Source: JACPDI01 sp035463475
GTDB taxonomy: Bacteria > Acidobacteriota > Vicinamibacteria > Vicinamibacterales > 2-12-FULL-66-21
DNA: 64,000 bases
Reading direction: 5' to 3'
Assembly: GCA_035463475.1 (NCBI GenBank)
Contig: DATHTE010000134.1
Coordinates: 25,685 to 89,684, forward strand
The notes beneath the pieces are model-generated. The model was not told the origin of the DNA, ran no database searches, and was given only the letters and a program-made list of their open reading frames with translations. Of the stretch, positions 42,547-52,015 are shown in pieces. A program made the position numbers and the translations under genes. The number at the start of each line of letters is the position of its first letter. Positions within the stretch are counted from its first letter, which is position 1.

Positions 42547-44025
42547 CTAGCGGATCCTGCTGTGCCCATACCCGTATACGACGTAAATGATGAGTCCCAG
42601 CGCCAGCCAGAGCCCGAACCGCTCCCACGCCTGCGTGGGGAGACCTCTCATGATGAAGAGGCAGCCCGCCGCTCCGAGCAGGCCGACGGGCCACACGAGC
42701 GGCACGCGGAACGGCCGCTCGCGCTCGGGTTCGGTGATGCGCAGCACGAGCACGCCGATGCACACGATCATGAACGCGAACAGCGTCCCGATGTTCGTCA
42801 GGTCGTAGGTCTCGGCGGCGTCGCCGATGAGCGACGCTGCCGCGACGAGGAGCCCCGTGAGCAGGGTCGTCACATGCGGGATGCGGTGCACCGGGTGCAC
42901 CTTGGCGGCCCACTTCGGCAACAGTCCGTCGCGCGCCATGGCGAAGAAGATTCGCGGCTGGCCGTACTGGAAGACGAGCAGCACCGCGGTCATGGACACG
43001 GCCGCGCCCAGGGCAACGATCCAGCCCACCGTCTGGAACCCGGCGAGTTGCAGCGCCCGCGCGAGCGGGTCCGCGACCGCCAGTTCGGTATACGGCACCA
43101 TGCCCGTCAGTACCGCGCCGATCACCACGTAGATCACCGTGCAGACCGCCAGGCCGCCGAGAATCCCGATGGGCAGGTTCCGTTGGGGGTTCTTTGTTTC
43201 TTCCGCGGCGGTCGAGATGGCATCGAACCCGATGTACGCGAAGAAGACGATCGCGGCCCCCTGGTGGATGCCGGTGAAGCCGTTGGGCGCGAAGGGGGAG
43301 TAGTTCGCGGCGTCGATCCGCGTGGCGCCCGCCGCCACGAAGAGTCCAAGCGCGAGCAGCTTGATGACGACCATGATGTTGTTCGCGCGCGAGCTCTCGC
43401 GGACGCCGCGCAGGAGCAGCCAGGTGATGAGCATCACGATCGCGAACGCGGGTACGTTGACGAGGATCGGGATGCCCAGGACGCGCGGCGCGGTCGCGAG
43501 GAGGCCGTGGACCGCCGGATCGGAACTGAGGAGCGCGGTGCGATAGCCCGTCGTGAGCCATGATGGCAACGAGGCGCCGAGCCCTCGGAGCAGCGTGTTG
43601 AAGTAGTCTCCCCAGGAGATCGCGACCGCGACGTTGCCGACGGCGTACTCCAGGATCAGATCCCACCCGATGATCCATGCCACGAGCTCGCCGAGCGTGG
43701 CGTACGCGTAGGCGTAGGCGCTCCCCGCCTGCGGAATCATGGCCGCGAGCTCCGCGTAGCAGAGCCCCGCGAGGGCGCAGGCCCCGCCGAGCAGCAGGAA
43801 CGAGAAGACGAGCGCCGGCCCTGCGCCGGCCCTGATCAGCGTGCCGTCCGGCCCGACCTGGCCGGCGGCAGCGGTTCCGATCGCGCCGAAGATCCCCGCG
43901 CCGATCACCGCGCCGATCGCGAGCATGACGAGATCGCCCGCCCCGAGGGCGCGCTTCAACGCGTACGGATCGCTCCCCTCGTGCAGCAGTTCGGCAATAG
44001 GCTTCCGGCGAAAGAGGTGCGGCAT
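42547..44025 (-). CDS. APC-family cationic amino-acid transporter
   Basis: 492 residues with about twelve to fourteen membrane helices. Signature pieces: GAVIGAGIFGAIGTAAAG in helix 1, CYAELAAMIPQAGSAYAYAY, FFAYIGFDAISTAAEETKNP and the C-terminal LRITEPERERPFRVPLVWP. This pattern is that of the CAT/YfnA branch, which carries basic or branched amino acids. Upstream (44026-44176) there is no gene but an 18-copy heptamer array that must lie in its leader or promoter region. Substrate not assignable. Confidence 0.92.
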   Translation of the reverse strand: MPHLFRRKPIAELLHEGSDPYALKRALGAGDLVMLAIGAVIGAGIFGAIGTAAAGQVGPDGTLIRAGAGPALVFSFLLLGGACALAGLCYAELAAMIPQAGSAYAYAYATLGELVAWIIGWDLILEYAVGNVAVAISWGDYFNTLLRGLGASLPSWLTTGYRTALLSSDPAVHGLLATAPRVLGIPILVNVPAFAIVMLITWLLLRGVRESSRANNIMVVIKLLALGLFVAAGATRIDAANYSPFAPNGFTGIHQGAAIVFFAYIGFDAISTAAEETKNPQRNLPIGILGGLAVCTVIYVVIGAVLTGMVPYTELAVADPLARALQLAGFQTVGWIVALGAAVSMTAVLLVFQYGQPRIFFAMARDGLLPKWAAKVHPVHRIPHVTTLLTGLLVAAASLIGDAAETYDLTNIGTLFAFMIVCIGVLVLRITEPERERPFRVPLVWPVGLLGAAGCLFIMRGLPTQAWERFGLWLALGLIIYVVYGYGHSRIR

Positions 44026-44058
44026 ACGGTGGGTGAGTCTATCGCAGAGTGCGGAGCT

Positions 44059-44176
<118 letters not shown>

Positions 44177-44184
<8 letters not shown>

Positions 44185-45223
44185 CAGTCGCTGGCCCGGT
44201 GAAGCGGTGGATCGCGTCGGCGGAGGCGACGGCGAAGCTCCCGTCAGGGCCGAAGCACAGCCCGACGACGTGCGGCGCGGCGACGACTTTCTCCATGGAG
44301 AAATCCTCCAGCGAAACGCGGAAGATGCCGGCGGCCCCTGCGAGCGCGTCCGCCACGTACAGCCGGCCCAGGTGATCGAAGGCCAGCCCCTGCGGCCGGC
44401 CGAACGTCACCGGGAGCACCTCCACCTCTCCATCGGGGGTCACGCCGTACACGGGGTCGCGCGTGTCGAGGGTCGGCGCGGTGACATAGAGGCGTCCGTC
44501 CGGTCCCCACGCAAGATGAAATGCTGCAACGGAGGGGGGCAGGGCCGCAACGACAGCGCGCTCGGCGCCGTCGCGCAGGCGGATGATCCTGCCCGATCGA
44601 TCGCCGACGTAGAGGCTCCCGTCCGGCCCAAAGGCGAGGCCGCACGGTACGCCAAGGTCGCTTGCGATCGTCTCGACCCGGCCGTCGTGCTCCACGCGAT
44701 AGAGCGTCCCTTCGAACCGATCGGTGATGTACAGCGCGCCGTCAGGGGCCGCGGCCAGCGATGTCGGATGCGCGATCGAGGTGACGAACGGCTCGCGGGC
44801 GCGCCCGGCTGCGACCCGATAGATGGTGACCGCGGATTGTTGCGAGCGCGTCCCGCTGAAGGTTGCCCAGATGATGCCGGCGCGATCGATCGCGGGGCTG
44901 TCCACCATGTGCAGCCCGGTCGCCACCGGCGCACCGACCTCGAGCATCGCCGCCTCCTCGGGCGCGTCCGCCACGAAGACCGGCATGCGCCCCGAGCGGG
45001 CGACGGACCGCTCCTCGTCGCGAGCGTCCGCGCCCGGCACGATGACGTGGATCTCGGAACTCGACGCACGCACCACGCGCGCGGGCGCATCGCCGATGCG
45101 CACCGCCGGGAGCGCATCAGCCGAAGGAACGAGGTCCGTTCCGGAAATGATGAGGCGGCCGCCGTGAAGGGCGCACTGCGGCCTGATTGCGATAATGCGG
45201 GCGGGGGGCACAGATGGCGTCAC
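44177..45223 (-). CDS. SMP-30/NHL-type beta-propeller protein with IPT-like N-domain
   Basis: 348 residues. An N-terminal immunoglobulin-like (IPT/TIG) domain (ALHGGRLIISGTDLVPS; ARVVRASSSEIHVIVPG) is followed by six-bladed propeller repeats with the SLAAAPDGALYITDR, GLAFGPDGSLYVGDR, LAWGPDGRLYVTAP, GLAFDHLGRLYVADA, LCFGPDGSFAVAS pattern. Such proteins include gluconolactonases and strictosidine-synthase-like hydrolases, but many only bind. No signal peptide is seen. The last two codons and stop arise from the neighbouring heptamer array. Function unknown. Confidence 0.82.
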
Positions 45224-45276
45224 GATCCTCGCCGGCGGTCCAGGCCGGCGAGGCAGCTGGAACCCGGGATGGACGA

Positions 45277-45810
45277 TTATGTATCGTCGAGCGAGACGTT
45301 CCAGTAGATGTAATCGCGCCAGCTTTCCGGCGCATGGCGCAACCCGATCGTGATCCGCAACGCGGGCGCCTTCTCCGGGCGCTTCGGATATCGGATGAGG
45401 CGCATGCCCGCCTGCTCAGGCGTGCGTCCTCCCTTCTTTCGGTTGCAGGTCACGCAGCTCGTGACGATGTTCTCCCAGTCCTTGCGGCCGCCGTGGGCGA
45501 CCGGCAGGACATGGTCGAACGTCAACTCGTTTGTGGGGAACGCCTCCCCGCAGTACTGACACGTATACTCATCGCGCGCGTAGATGTTCGCCCGCGAAAA
45601 CGGCACGTAATCCAACCGCCGCTTGATGTGCACGAAGCGGAGCAGCCGGATGACGGACGGGAGCTTGAAGGAGAAGGAGACGGCGTGAATCTCGCGGTCG
45701 TAGACCGAGATGATCTCCACCTTGCCCTGGCACCACAGCGTGACGGCCTTCTGCCAGTGAACGACCTTCAGAGGCTCGAACGTCGCGTTCAGGAGGAGCG
45801 TCTGATCCAT
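45277..45810 (-). CDS. HNH endonuclease family protein
   Basis: 177 residues. N-terminal LLLNATFEPLKVVHWQKAVTLW is typical of the widespread HNH_5-type proteins; the HNH core is CQYCGEAFPTNELTFDHVLPVAHGG...NIVTSCVTCNRKKGGRTPEQAG with two zinc CxxC pairs and the catalytic DH. These small proteins occur in many genomes outside phages and restriction systems; their role is not settled. I prefer the internal ATG (45810) since homologues begin there; an upstream ATG at 45822 is possible. It overlaps the divergent NlpC gene start. Confidence 0.88.
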   Translation of the reverse strand: MDQTLLLNATFEPLKVVHWQKAVTLWCQGKVEIISVYDREIHAVSFSFKLPSVIRLLRFVHIKRRLDYVPFSRANIYARDEYTCQYCGEAFPTNELTFDHVLPVAHGGRKDWENIVTSCVTCNRKKGGRTPEQAGMRLIRYPKRPEKAPALRITIGLRHAPESWRDYIYWNVSLDDT

Positions 45811-46498
45811 GGCTGAGGTCATTGTGCCGGATGCGCGGGCGAAGTGTCAACTTCACGAGCCTGTAACCGGCACCGGCTCTACAGGTTACAGCCTCTCCGT
45901 CCGCATCGTTCGCCGAGGAGCCCCGAGGTCACTTCGCATCGCCGGCATTCTTCTGGCGGCTCTGGCCGGCGCGTGCGCCTCGCACGTCGTGCGGCCCGAG
46001 CCCTTCCCCCAACCGGAGCAGCCCGCGGAGGAGACGGGCTGCGGAGCGCCGCATTCGCCGTGCGCAGGAGAGGCACCGACGATCGCCGCGACGCCGGACG
46101 TGGTGCGGGCCGCGCTGGAGCTGCGCGGCAGGCCTTACGCTCCCGGCGGCGCGGGTCCCGATCGGTTCGACTGCAGCGGCCTCGTGCAGTTCGTCTATCG
46201 CCAGGTCGGGATCGATCTGCCGCGCACCGTCTCGATGCAGTTCGCCGCCACGCTCGCCGTGCCCCTGGTGAGCATTCTCCCCGGCGATCTGCTGTTCTTT
46301 CGTGTCTCGGGCGCGAAGCCCTCGCACGTGGCGATCGCGATCGGCGACGGCACGTTCGTGCACGCGCCGAGCGCCCGGGGGACGGTGCGCGTCGAAAGCC
46401 TCAGCGCGCCGTACTGGCGCGATCGCTTCGAAGGCGCGCGCCGCGTGCAAGCGGTTCCGGGATCCGATCTTCGCCCGGACGACCGGACGCGACGATAG
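45809..46498 (+). CDS. NlpC/P60 lipoprotein, peptidoglycan endopeptidase
   Basis: 229 residues. About 30 residues precede a lipoprotein signal (LRIAGILLAALAGAC, Cys at about 56), so the true start may be later than the ATG at 45809, but no downstream ATG/GTG fits well. The NlpC/P60 domain at about 96-215 has the catalytic Cys in FDCSGLVQFVY and His in PSHVAIAIGDGTFVHAP. It should cut peptide stems of peptidoglycan in the periplasm. An inverted repeat ctgtaacc...ggttacag (45861-45891) lies inside the 5' part and might be an operator if the real start is downstream. Confidence 0.85.
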   Translation: MAEVIVPDARAKCQLHEPVTGTGSTGYSLSVRIVRRGAPRSLRIAGILLAALAGACASHVVRPEPFPQPEQPAEETGCGAPHSPCAGEAPTIAATPDVVRAALELRGRPYAPGGAGPDRFDCSGLVQFVYRQVGIDLPRTVSMQFAATLAVPLVSILPGDLLFFRVSGAKPSHVAIAIGDGTFVHAPSARGTVRVESLSAPYWRDRFEGARRVQAVPGSDLRPDDRTRR

Positions 46499-46513
46499 GT
46501 CCCCGCCGCGATC

Positions 46514-47335
46514 TCACGCCGCTCCGGCGTGCTCGAGCGGCGCCTGCAGGCGTCGCGTGCCCGCTCCAGTGAACTCCCGAAACGCCAGATCGCGCTCGGT
46601 GTACACCTGCGGCTGCACGTTTCGCCGCAGCGGCTCCACCGGCACGTTCAGCTCGGGCTCGATCGGCTGGTCCGACAGCCGTTCGTCGTACCGCTGCGGG
46701 AACGAGGGGAAGTTGCGGAACGTGGAGCACGCGATCCGGCCGTAGCGCGCCTGCAGCCCGGCGAAGTCGTACTTGAGGAACTCGTAGCGTTGCGGGTCCG
46801 GTTCGCTCGCCAGGTACATCCGCACCATGTCCGCCACCTGCTCGTAATAGCCCGGTCCGTGCGAGCGTTCCATTCGGCGGCCGTCGGCCGCAATGAACTT
46901 GCGGAGCCCGGCGTCCTCGGGATCGATGTGATAGAGCTCGTGAATGACCGTATCGAGTTTGGCGATCCAGGGCTCCGCGTTCGGGTGGAACTCGGCCTTG
47001 CGCGACCTGCTCAATGTCTGCTCGCAGAAGCGTGGCAGGACGAACGAGATCAGGTACTTGATACGGCGATCGCCGATGCGGACCTCGGGGGTCTTGGTCA
47101 CGAACCATTCGGTCCGCCTCGTCAGGGAGCCGGTCGCGCGATCGCGCCAGAAGTAATAGCCCGGCTCGCTGTTCGGCAGGGTCAGGCTGTGGCACGTCGC
47201 GAAGGCGCCGTCGGCGCCCCTGCGGCCGAAGCGAGCGAATACAAAGAGTTCCTGCGTGTCGATGAAAGCGAGCTTCGGCACACGCGCGATAACGTCGTGC
47301 ATGAGCCGCCAGAGTTGCTCAGTGTAGTTGAGCAT
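46514..47335 (-). CDS. putative zinc metallopeptidase-like protein (HELYH)
   Basis: About 273 residues if it begins at the ATG at 47335. The most telling motif is LDTVIHELYHIDPED, an HExxH zinc-protease signature with a third ligand region possibly in GPGYYEQVADMVRMYL. LWRLMHDVIARVPKLAFIDT opens the protein; KIKYLISFVLPRFCEQTLSR-like strands precede the motif. No signal peptide. It lies between two cell-wall related genes. I do not know a named family. The true start is uncertain because AAGGAG lies upstream of several possible codons near 47370. Confidence 0.62.
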   Translation of the reverse strand: MLNYTEQLWRLMHDVIARVPKLAFIDTQELFVFARFGRRGADGAFATCHSLTLPNSEPGYYFWRDRATGSLTRRTEWFVTKTPEVRIGDRRIKYLISFVLPRFCEQTLSRSRKAEFHPNAEPWIAKLDTVIHELYHIDPEDAGLRKFIAADGRRMERSHGPGYYEQVADMVRMYLASEPDPQRYEFLKYDFAGLQARYGRIACSTFRNFPSFPQRYDERLSDQPIEPELNVPVEPLRRNVQPQVYTERDLAFREFTGAGTRRLQAPLEHAGAA

Positions 47336-47479
47336 GGATGTGGCCGCAGACACACCTGGCGGTGCGAGCAGCGTCTCCTTAATTGGGCGGAGTCGAAGGG
47401 GAACGATGTGACTATAAAGACCTGCGGCACGGGGTGTCAAGGTGTGCCGCGCGTTTTTTGGCCCGTAGAGCTGCGTTTT

Positions 47480-48325
47480 TCAACGATCTGCGGGCGGCGG
47501 CTCCCGCGGAATTGGCCGGACCGGCGGCAGCGGCCGTGACGGGAGCGGTTCACCTGGCAGGATGTCGCCCGGCGCGACCGGGATCGGCTCCACGTCGAGC
47601 AGCTCTGGCGGCGGAATCGTGACCGGCGCTGGCGGCGGCGGTTCAACGTAGCGCATCCGGCGAAGAATGAGGCGTTGCCGTGAGCGCAGCCGGGCGTTCG
47701 GCCGTGCCGGACTGTACACGCGCGGGTTGATGATCGCGCCGGCGAGCAGCGCCGAATCGGGCCCCGACAGCGACGACGAGGAACGGCCGAAGTACGTGCG
47801 CGCCGCCGCTTCGGCGCCGTACACGCCATCTCCCCATTCGATGACGTTCAGGTAGATCTCGAGGATGCGGCGCTTGCTCAGTTCGGCCTCGAGCCGCCGC
47901 GCGATGAGCAGCTCGCGGAACTTCCTCATCGGGTCCTTCGACGGGGAGAGGAAGAGGTTCTTCGCGAGCTGCTGCGTGATGGTGCTGCCGCCGCGCGTGA
48001 CGGTCCCACGCTCGAGGTTGATCTCCATCGACTTCTGCAGCTGCTCGAGATCCACTCCCTCGTGCTCCCAGAACGCGCTGTCTTCAGCCGCGAGCACTGC
48101 GCGCTTGAGCTGTTCCGAGATGCGGTTGTACGGCATCCAGACCTGCACGCGACGCGGGCGCGCGCCGCGGCGGCGCGCCTCGCGCGCGCGCAGCTCGATG
48201 AAGGCGGTCGTGGAGGGATTCGCGTCCCGCAGCGGGCGCACATCGGGCAGCGTGAGGTACGCGTACCAGGCGATCGAAAACAAGACGGCCGGGATCGCCA
48301 CGAGGATCCTGGCCACTCGGCGCAT
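47480..48325 (-). CDS. mtgA: monofunctional peptidoglycan transglycosylase
   Basis: 281 residues. A single N-terminal membrane anchor (ILVAIPAVLFSIAWYAYL) is followed by a GT51 domain with AAEDSAFWEHEGVD (catalytic Glu), TRGGSTITQQLAKNLFLS, RKFRELLIARRLEAELSKRRILEIYLNVIEWG and YGAEAAARTYFG. It polymerises lipid II glycan strands without transpeptidase domain. The last 50 residues are Pro-rich (PPPPAPVTIPPPELL, PSRPLPPVRPIPREPPP), unusual for the family. Neighbour of the M48 peptidase gene, 15 nt apart. Confidence 0.93.
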   Translation of the reverse strand: MRRVARILVAIPAVLFSIAWYAYLTLPDVRPLRDANPSTTAFIELRAREARRRGARPRRVQVWMPYNRISEQLKRAVLAAEDSAFWEHEGVDLEQLQKSMEINLERGTVTRGGSTITQQLAKNLFLSPSKDPMRKFRELLIARRLEAELSKRRILEIYLNVIEWGDGVYGAEAAARTYFGRSSSSLSGPDSALLAGAIINPRVYSPARPNARLRSRQRLILRRMRYVEPPPPAPVTIPPPELLDVEPIPVAPGDILPGEPLPSRPLPPVRPIPREPPPADR

Positions 48326-48340
48326 GTGCCGGATTATAGA

Positions 48341-49804
48341 TTAGCCTGCGACGACGATCTTGATGCGCGAGCCGGGGGGCGGCGGCTGGTCCGGATCGTG
48401 ATGGTTCATGATCGCCAGCGTGGACGGTTTGATCAGCCCCTCGCCCGCGCGCGCCGCGATCTCCTCCCAGGTGTCGCCGCGACGGACCGTGTAGAGATCG
48501 ATACGGTTCGGGTGAATGTTCGCCGCCGCCTCGCGCGAGAGCGGCTCGAAGGACTGGACGGCGCGCGACAGCTCGTTCTCCATCTGCTGGAACACGCTCG
48601 GGGGCGCGATCCCGGCGACGAGAAACACGCGCCGCTCGTGCACGACGTGCGCGGCGCGCACGACGGCGTTGCCGATTCCTTCCATGTTGCCCTGGTAGGT
48701 TCCGACGAACGCCTCGAGGCCGTTCACTTTCGTGAGCTGCCCGTTAACCGGCCGGAACCCCGCGTTCTGCATGCCGCCCACCGCGACCTGTTCGAGCGTG
48801 CCCTTCGGTTCCGGCACGAGCTGCAACAGCACATAGGCGTCGGCGTTGGGCGCCTTCGCAACGACCTGCTGCGGCGAATTCTGCACGTCCCAGCCGCGCG
48901 GAAAGGTTAGCGCAAAGCGCATGTCCGCGTGCAGGAAGCGGTTGCCACGGACAACGCCCTGCTCTGGGCTATCGCCGTACACGAGGCCGTCCACGCGCTG
49001 CAGGAACTCACCACGGTCGCGCACCGCGTCGCCGCCGCCGGGCACCGCGAGCTTCGCGACATACGCCTGCACTTTGTCCACGCGGTCGGCCGGCGCGGGG
49101 TGCGTCGAGAGCCAGTTCGGCACGCCTTTGCGGCTGCCGGACGCCACGTCGAGCCTCGCCAGCGTGGTGAGCATCCCCGCGACGCCGCGCGGGTCCCAGC
49201 CTGCCTTCGCCGCATACTGCGATCCGAATTCGTCGGCCTGGTTTTCCGCCTCGCGGCCGTACCTGAGGAACAGCACGCCGAACGCGGTCTCCGTCAGGCC
49301 CTGGAACGGACGCGCCTGGGGAACGAAGATGCTGAGCAGCGTCACGCCCAGGCCCGCGCCCGTCGCGCGCGAATACTGCTGCGCGGAGTGACGCGCCGTC
49401 ACATGGCCGATCTCGTGGCCGAGCACGCCCGCGAGCTCCGCCTCGTTGTCGAGAAACGGCAGGATGCCGCGCGTCAGATAGATGTAGCCGCCGGGCAACG
49501 CGAACGCGTTCACCGCGGGCTGATCCACGACAGCGAAATGCCACTGGAGCTGCGGCCGGTGCGAGACCGCCGCGAGCTGCTGGCCGATCCGTTCGACGTA
49601 CCGCTGCAGCTCGGGGTCGTTATAGACCCCCATCTCGCGGCGCACCTCGGCGTCCAGCTGGCGTCCCGTCTCGATTTCCTGCGCCTCGCTCATCAACGAG
49701 AATTCCTTCTCGCCGGTAGCGGGGTTGGTGGCGCAGCCCGTCGCGATCGCGAGGCCGCTCGACAGTGAAAGCGCACAGACGAACGCTCGAGTCTTGTTGC
49801 CCAT
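48341..49804 (-). CDS. M48 family metallopeptidase lipoprotein with LysM-like end
   Basis: 487 residues. Lipoprotein-like signal (GLAIATGC, Cys at about 24). The M48 domain has NAFALPGGYIYLTRGI, the zinc motif VLGHEIGHVTARHSAQQ and ENQADEFG with the third ligand, THPAPADRV at its end (BepA/LoiP-like). A second domain (about 290-400) and a C-terminal LysM-like DLYTVRRGDTWEEIAARAGEG follow. BepA-type enzymes check outer-membrane protein assembly. I start at the ATG at 49804 (MGNKTR) since it opens the signal; an ATG at 49822 is possible. Confidence 0.9.
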   Translation of the reverse strand: MGNKTRAFVCALSLSSGLAIATGCATNPATGEKEFSLMSEAQEIETGRQLDAEVRREMGVYNDPELQRYVERIGQQLAAVSHRPQLQWHFAVVDQPAVNAFALPGGYIYLTRGILPFLDNEAELAGVLGHEIGHVTARHSAQQYSRATGAGLGVTLLSIFVPQARPFQGLTETAFGVLFLRYGREAENQADEFGSQYAAKAGWDPRGVAGMLTTLARLDVASGSRKGVPNWLSTHPAPADRVDKVQAYVAKLAVPGGGDAVRDRGEFLQRVDGLVYGDSPEQGVVRGNRFLHADMRFALTFPRGWDVQNSPQQVVAKAPNADAYVLLQLVPEPKGTLEQVAVGGMQNAGFRPVNGQLTKVNGLEAFVGTYQGNMEGIGNAVVRAAHVVHERRVFLVAGIAPPSVFQQMENELSRAVQSFEPLSREAAANIHPNRIDLYTVRRGDTWEEIAARAGEGLIKPSTLAIMNHHDPDQPPPPGSRIKIVVAG

Positions 49805-49889
49805 CTCGTTCACCTGAAGCAACGCATGTACCTCTCGTCAAAAGGGTGCCGTCGAAGGTCCTGCCGTCGAGCTTCTGGACCGACGGAAC

Positions 49890-51032
49890 TTACGCGAGCG
49901 CGAGTGACGCCGCGCCGACGGCCTCCCCGCGGCCCAGCTTGTACCCGCTCGCGCTGAGCGCGCGCTCCAGCGCGGCGAGGAACTGCAAGACGATCCGCGG
50001 ATCAGCGCCCGACCCCATGATCCCGACGCGCCAGATCCTGCCGGCGAGCGGCCCGAGCCCGGCCCCGATCTCGATGCTCGCTTCCTCCAACAGGTGTTTC
50101 CGGACCGCGGCTTCGTCGACTCCGCTCGGCACGCGGACGGCGTTGAGGTTCGGCAGCCGCTCGCCTTCCGGCGGCAACAGGCTGAGGCCGATGGCGGACA
50201 ACCCGGCGACGAGCGCGTGGTGACAGCGCTCGTGCCGCGCCCAGCGCGCCTCGAGACCTTCCTCCTCCACGGCCGCCAGCGCCTCGTGAAACGCAACCAG
50301 GATCGAGGAGCAGAGGGTGTGGTGGTACTTGCGACGCAGCCAGTAGTCCTCGAGGAGCTGGAGATCGAGATAGAAGCTGCGCGCCTCCACGCGCCGCTCG
50401 AGCGCGCGCGGGCCGAACGTCACCGGCGCCATGCCCGACGGGGCGCCGATTCCTTTCTGGCCGCAACCGTAGCAGGCGTCGATCTGCCACGCGGACACCT
50501 CGACCGGTACCGCGCCGAGCGACGTGACGGTGTCGACGATCGCGACCGCGTCGTGCTCGCGCGCCAGCGATGTCACCTCTCTGACGGGGTTTCTCACGCC
50601 CGTTGACGTCTCGGCGTGGACCACCGTGACGAGATCCACCTTGGAGCGCCGCAGCGCGGCCCGAACCACGGCGGGGTCGATCGCGCGCCCCCACTCCCCC
50701 TCGACGCGCTCCACCTCCGCGCCATAGCGTTCCAGCATCTGCGCGATCCGATCCCCGAAGTAGCCGTTCACGACCGCCACCGCACGCTTCCCCGGCGCCG
50801 CGAGATTCGCGACGCACGTCTCCATGGCGGCCGTGCCGGTGCCGGAGATCAGAAGGGAAAAGGAGCCCGCCGGCGCGCGAAAGAGACGATCGAGGCTGGC
50901 GCGGGTCTCATCGAGCAGGGCGAGCGTCACCGGATCGAGATGGCTCAGGATGGGCGCCGACAGCGCGCGCAGGACGCGAGTGCTCACGGGACTTGGGCCG
51001 GGGCCCAGGAGAAGACGGTCGGGGACGTCCAT
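49890..51032 (-). CDS. class-V aminotransferase, alanine-glyoxylate type
   Basis: 380-residue PLP enzyme of the serine-pyruvate/alanine-glyoxylate branch. LLLGPGPSPVSTRVLRALSAPILSH-like N-terminus (LGPGPSPVS), ISGTGTAAMETC, HAETSTGV, DTVTSLGAVPVE and the PLP Lys K193 in CYGCGQKGIGAPSG are all typical. It should convert glyoxylate and alanine into glycine and pyruvate, or act on serine. The next gene upstream encodes a HOGA-like aldolase that yields glyoxylate, which fits. The two genes are separated by a 48-bp set of short direct repeats. Confidence 0.92.
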   Translation of the reverse strand: MDVPDRLLLGPGPSPVSTRVLRALSAPILSHLDPVTLALLDETRASLDRLFRAPAGSFSLLISGTGTAAMETCVANLAAPGKRAVAVVNGYFGDRIAQMLERYGAEVERVEGEWGRAIDPAVVRAALRRSKVDLVTVVHAETSTGVRNPVREVTSLAREHDAVAIVDTVTSLGAVPVEVSAWQIDACYGCGQKGIGAPSGMAPVTFGPRALERRVEARSFYLDLQLLEDYWLRRKYHHTLCSSILVAFHEALAAVEEEGLEARWARHERCHHALVAGLSAIGLSLLPPEGERLPNLNAVRVPSGVDEAAVRKHLLEEASIEIGAGLGPLAGRIWRVGIMGSGADPRIVLQFLAALERALSASGYKLGRGEAVGAASLALA

Positions 51033-51036
51033 AACA

Positions 51037-51085
51037 GGCTTCAGGCTTCGGGTTCAGGCTTCAGGGTTCGGGTTCAGGGTTCAGG
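51037..51085. repeat. imperfect tandem repeats of ggttcag/ggcttca
   Basis: Seven heptamer-like units (ggcttca, ggcttcg, ggttcag, gcttcag, ggttcg, ggttcag, ggttcag) fill the gap between the two genes. The complement CCTGAACCC resembles the short repeats at 38456. Possibly a slippage-born spacer. Confidence 0.55.
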
Positions 51086-51980
51086 CCGCGACGGCGATGC
51101 CCAGCCCCGCGAGCTGTCCCTTGATCACGCCAACCGCTTCCTGCGTTGCCGGCGCGAGCGGCGCACGCGGCGGGCCACCCGCGTAGCCAGCCAGGTCCAG
51201 CGCCGCTTTCAGCCCCGGCACTCCGTACACGGATGTGACGGAACGCGCGAGCGGCGTGAGCCGCTGCTGCAGCACGCGGGCCTCGTCATGACGGCCTGCC
51301 CGCGCAAGCTCGAACAGCTCCACGACCAGTTCCGGCACCACGCATGCCACCGCGAGAATACCGCCTGCGGCGCCCGACACCACGGCCGCGTGCAGGATCG
51401 GCGCCGAGCCGCAGAGCACTGCAAACGAGCGTCGCAACGCCGACATGCGCGCGACGTCCTCGGCGATCTTCGCGAGGTCGCCGCCAGACTCCTTGATGCC
51501 GACGATGTTGCGGTGCTCCGACAGGCGCTCGACCGCCTGGATCGCGAGATCAACGCCGAACGCGCCGGGGAAGTTGTAGAGCAGTACAGGAACGGGGGAC
51601 GCCTCGGCGACGGCGGTGAAATGGTCGATGAGGGCGGCCGTGGACATCTGCGGCTTGAAGAATGCCGGCATGCGGACCAGCGCAGCATCGGCGCCAGCGC
51701 GGGCGGCACGAGCGGTGGCGGCGATCGTCGCCCGGGTCGAGTCTCGCCCGGTGCCGGCGATCAGGAGCCTGCCGCGGGGCACCTCCTCCCTGATGGCGGC
51801 GACGAACGTCTCCGCTTCGTCCTCGTCCACGTAGGGCGCTTCCCCGTTGGTGCCAAGCGCGACGAGGCCGGACAGGCGTGTGGTCATCCAGCGCCGCGCG
51901 TTGGCCCTCGCGGCGGCCGTGTCGAGATTGCCATCCTTGAAGGGGGTCGTGATTGGAGGAAAAACTCCGGCAGGCTGCAT
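51081..51980 (-). CDS. DHDPS-family aldolase, 4-hydroxy-2-oxoglutarate aldolase-like
   Basis: 299-residue TIM-barrel class-I aldolase. Schiff-base Lys K163 in VGIKESGGDLAKI and Tyr135 in LLYNFPG are present. GVFPPITTPF, GTNGEAPY, TGRDSTRATI, MSTAALIDHFTAVAEASPVPV and GYAGGPPRAPL resemble eukaryotic-type HOGA1 more than DapA. HOGA splits 4-hydroxy-2-oxoglutarate into pyruvate and glyoxylate; the adjacent aminotransferase would use glyoxylate. Family resemblance is from memory of HOGA1 motifs; dihydrodipicolinate synthase activity cannot be excluded. Confidence 0.85.
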   Translation of the reverse strand: MQPAGVFPPITTPFKDGNLDTAAARANARRWMTTRLSGLVALGTNGEAPYVDEDEAETFVAAIREEVPRGRLLIAGTGRDSTRATIAATARAARAGADAALVRMPAFFKPQMSTAALIDHFTAVAEASPVPVLLYNFPGAFGVDLAIQAVERLSEHRNIVGIKESGGDLAKIAEDVARMSALRRSFAVLCGSAPILHAAVVSGAAGGILAVACVVPELVVELFELARAGRHDEARVLQQRLTPLARSVTSVYGVPGLKAALDLAGYAGGPPRAPLAPATQEAVGVIKGQLAGLGIAVAA

Positions 51981-52015
51981 GCACCGAGCCTACCGAACCT
52001 CGCGGGCAAAAACAA

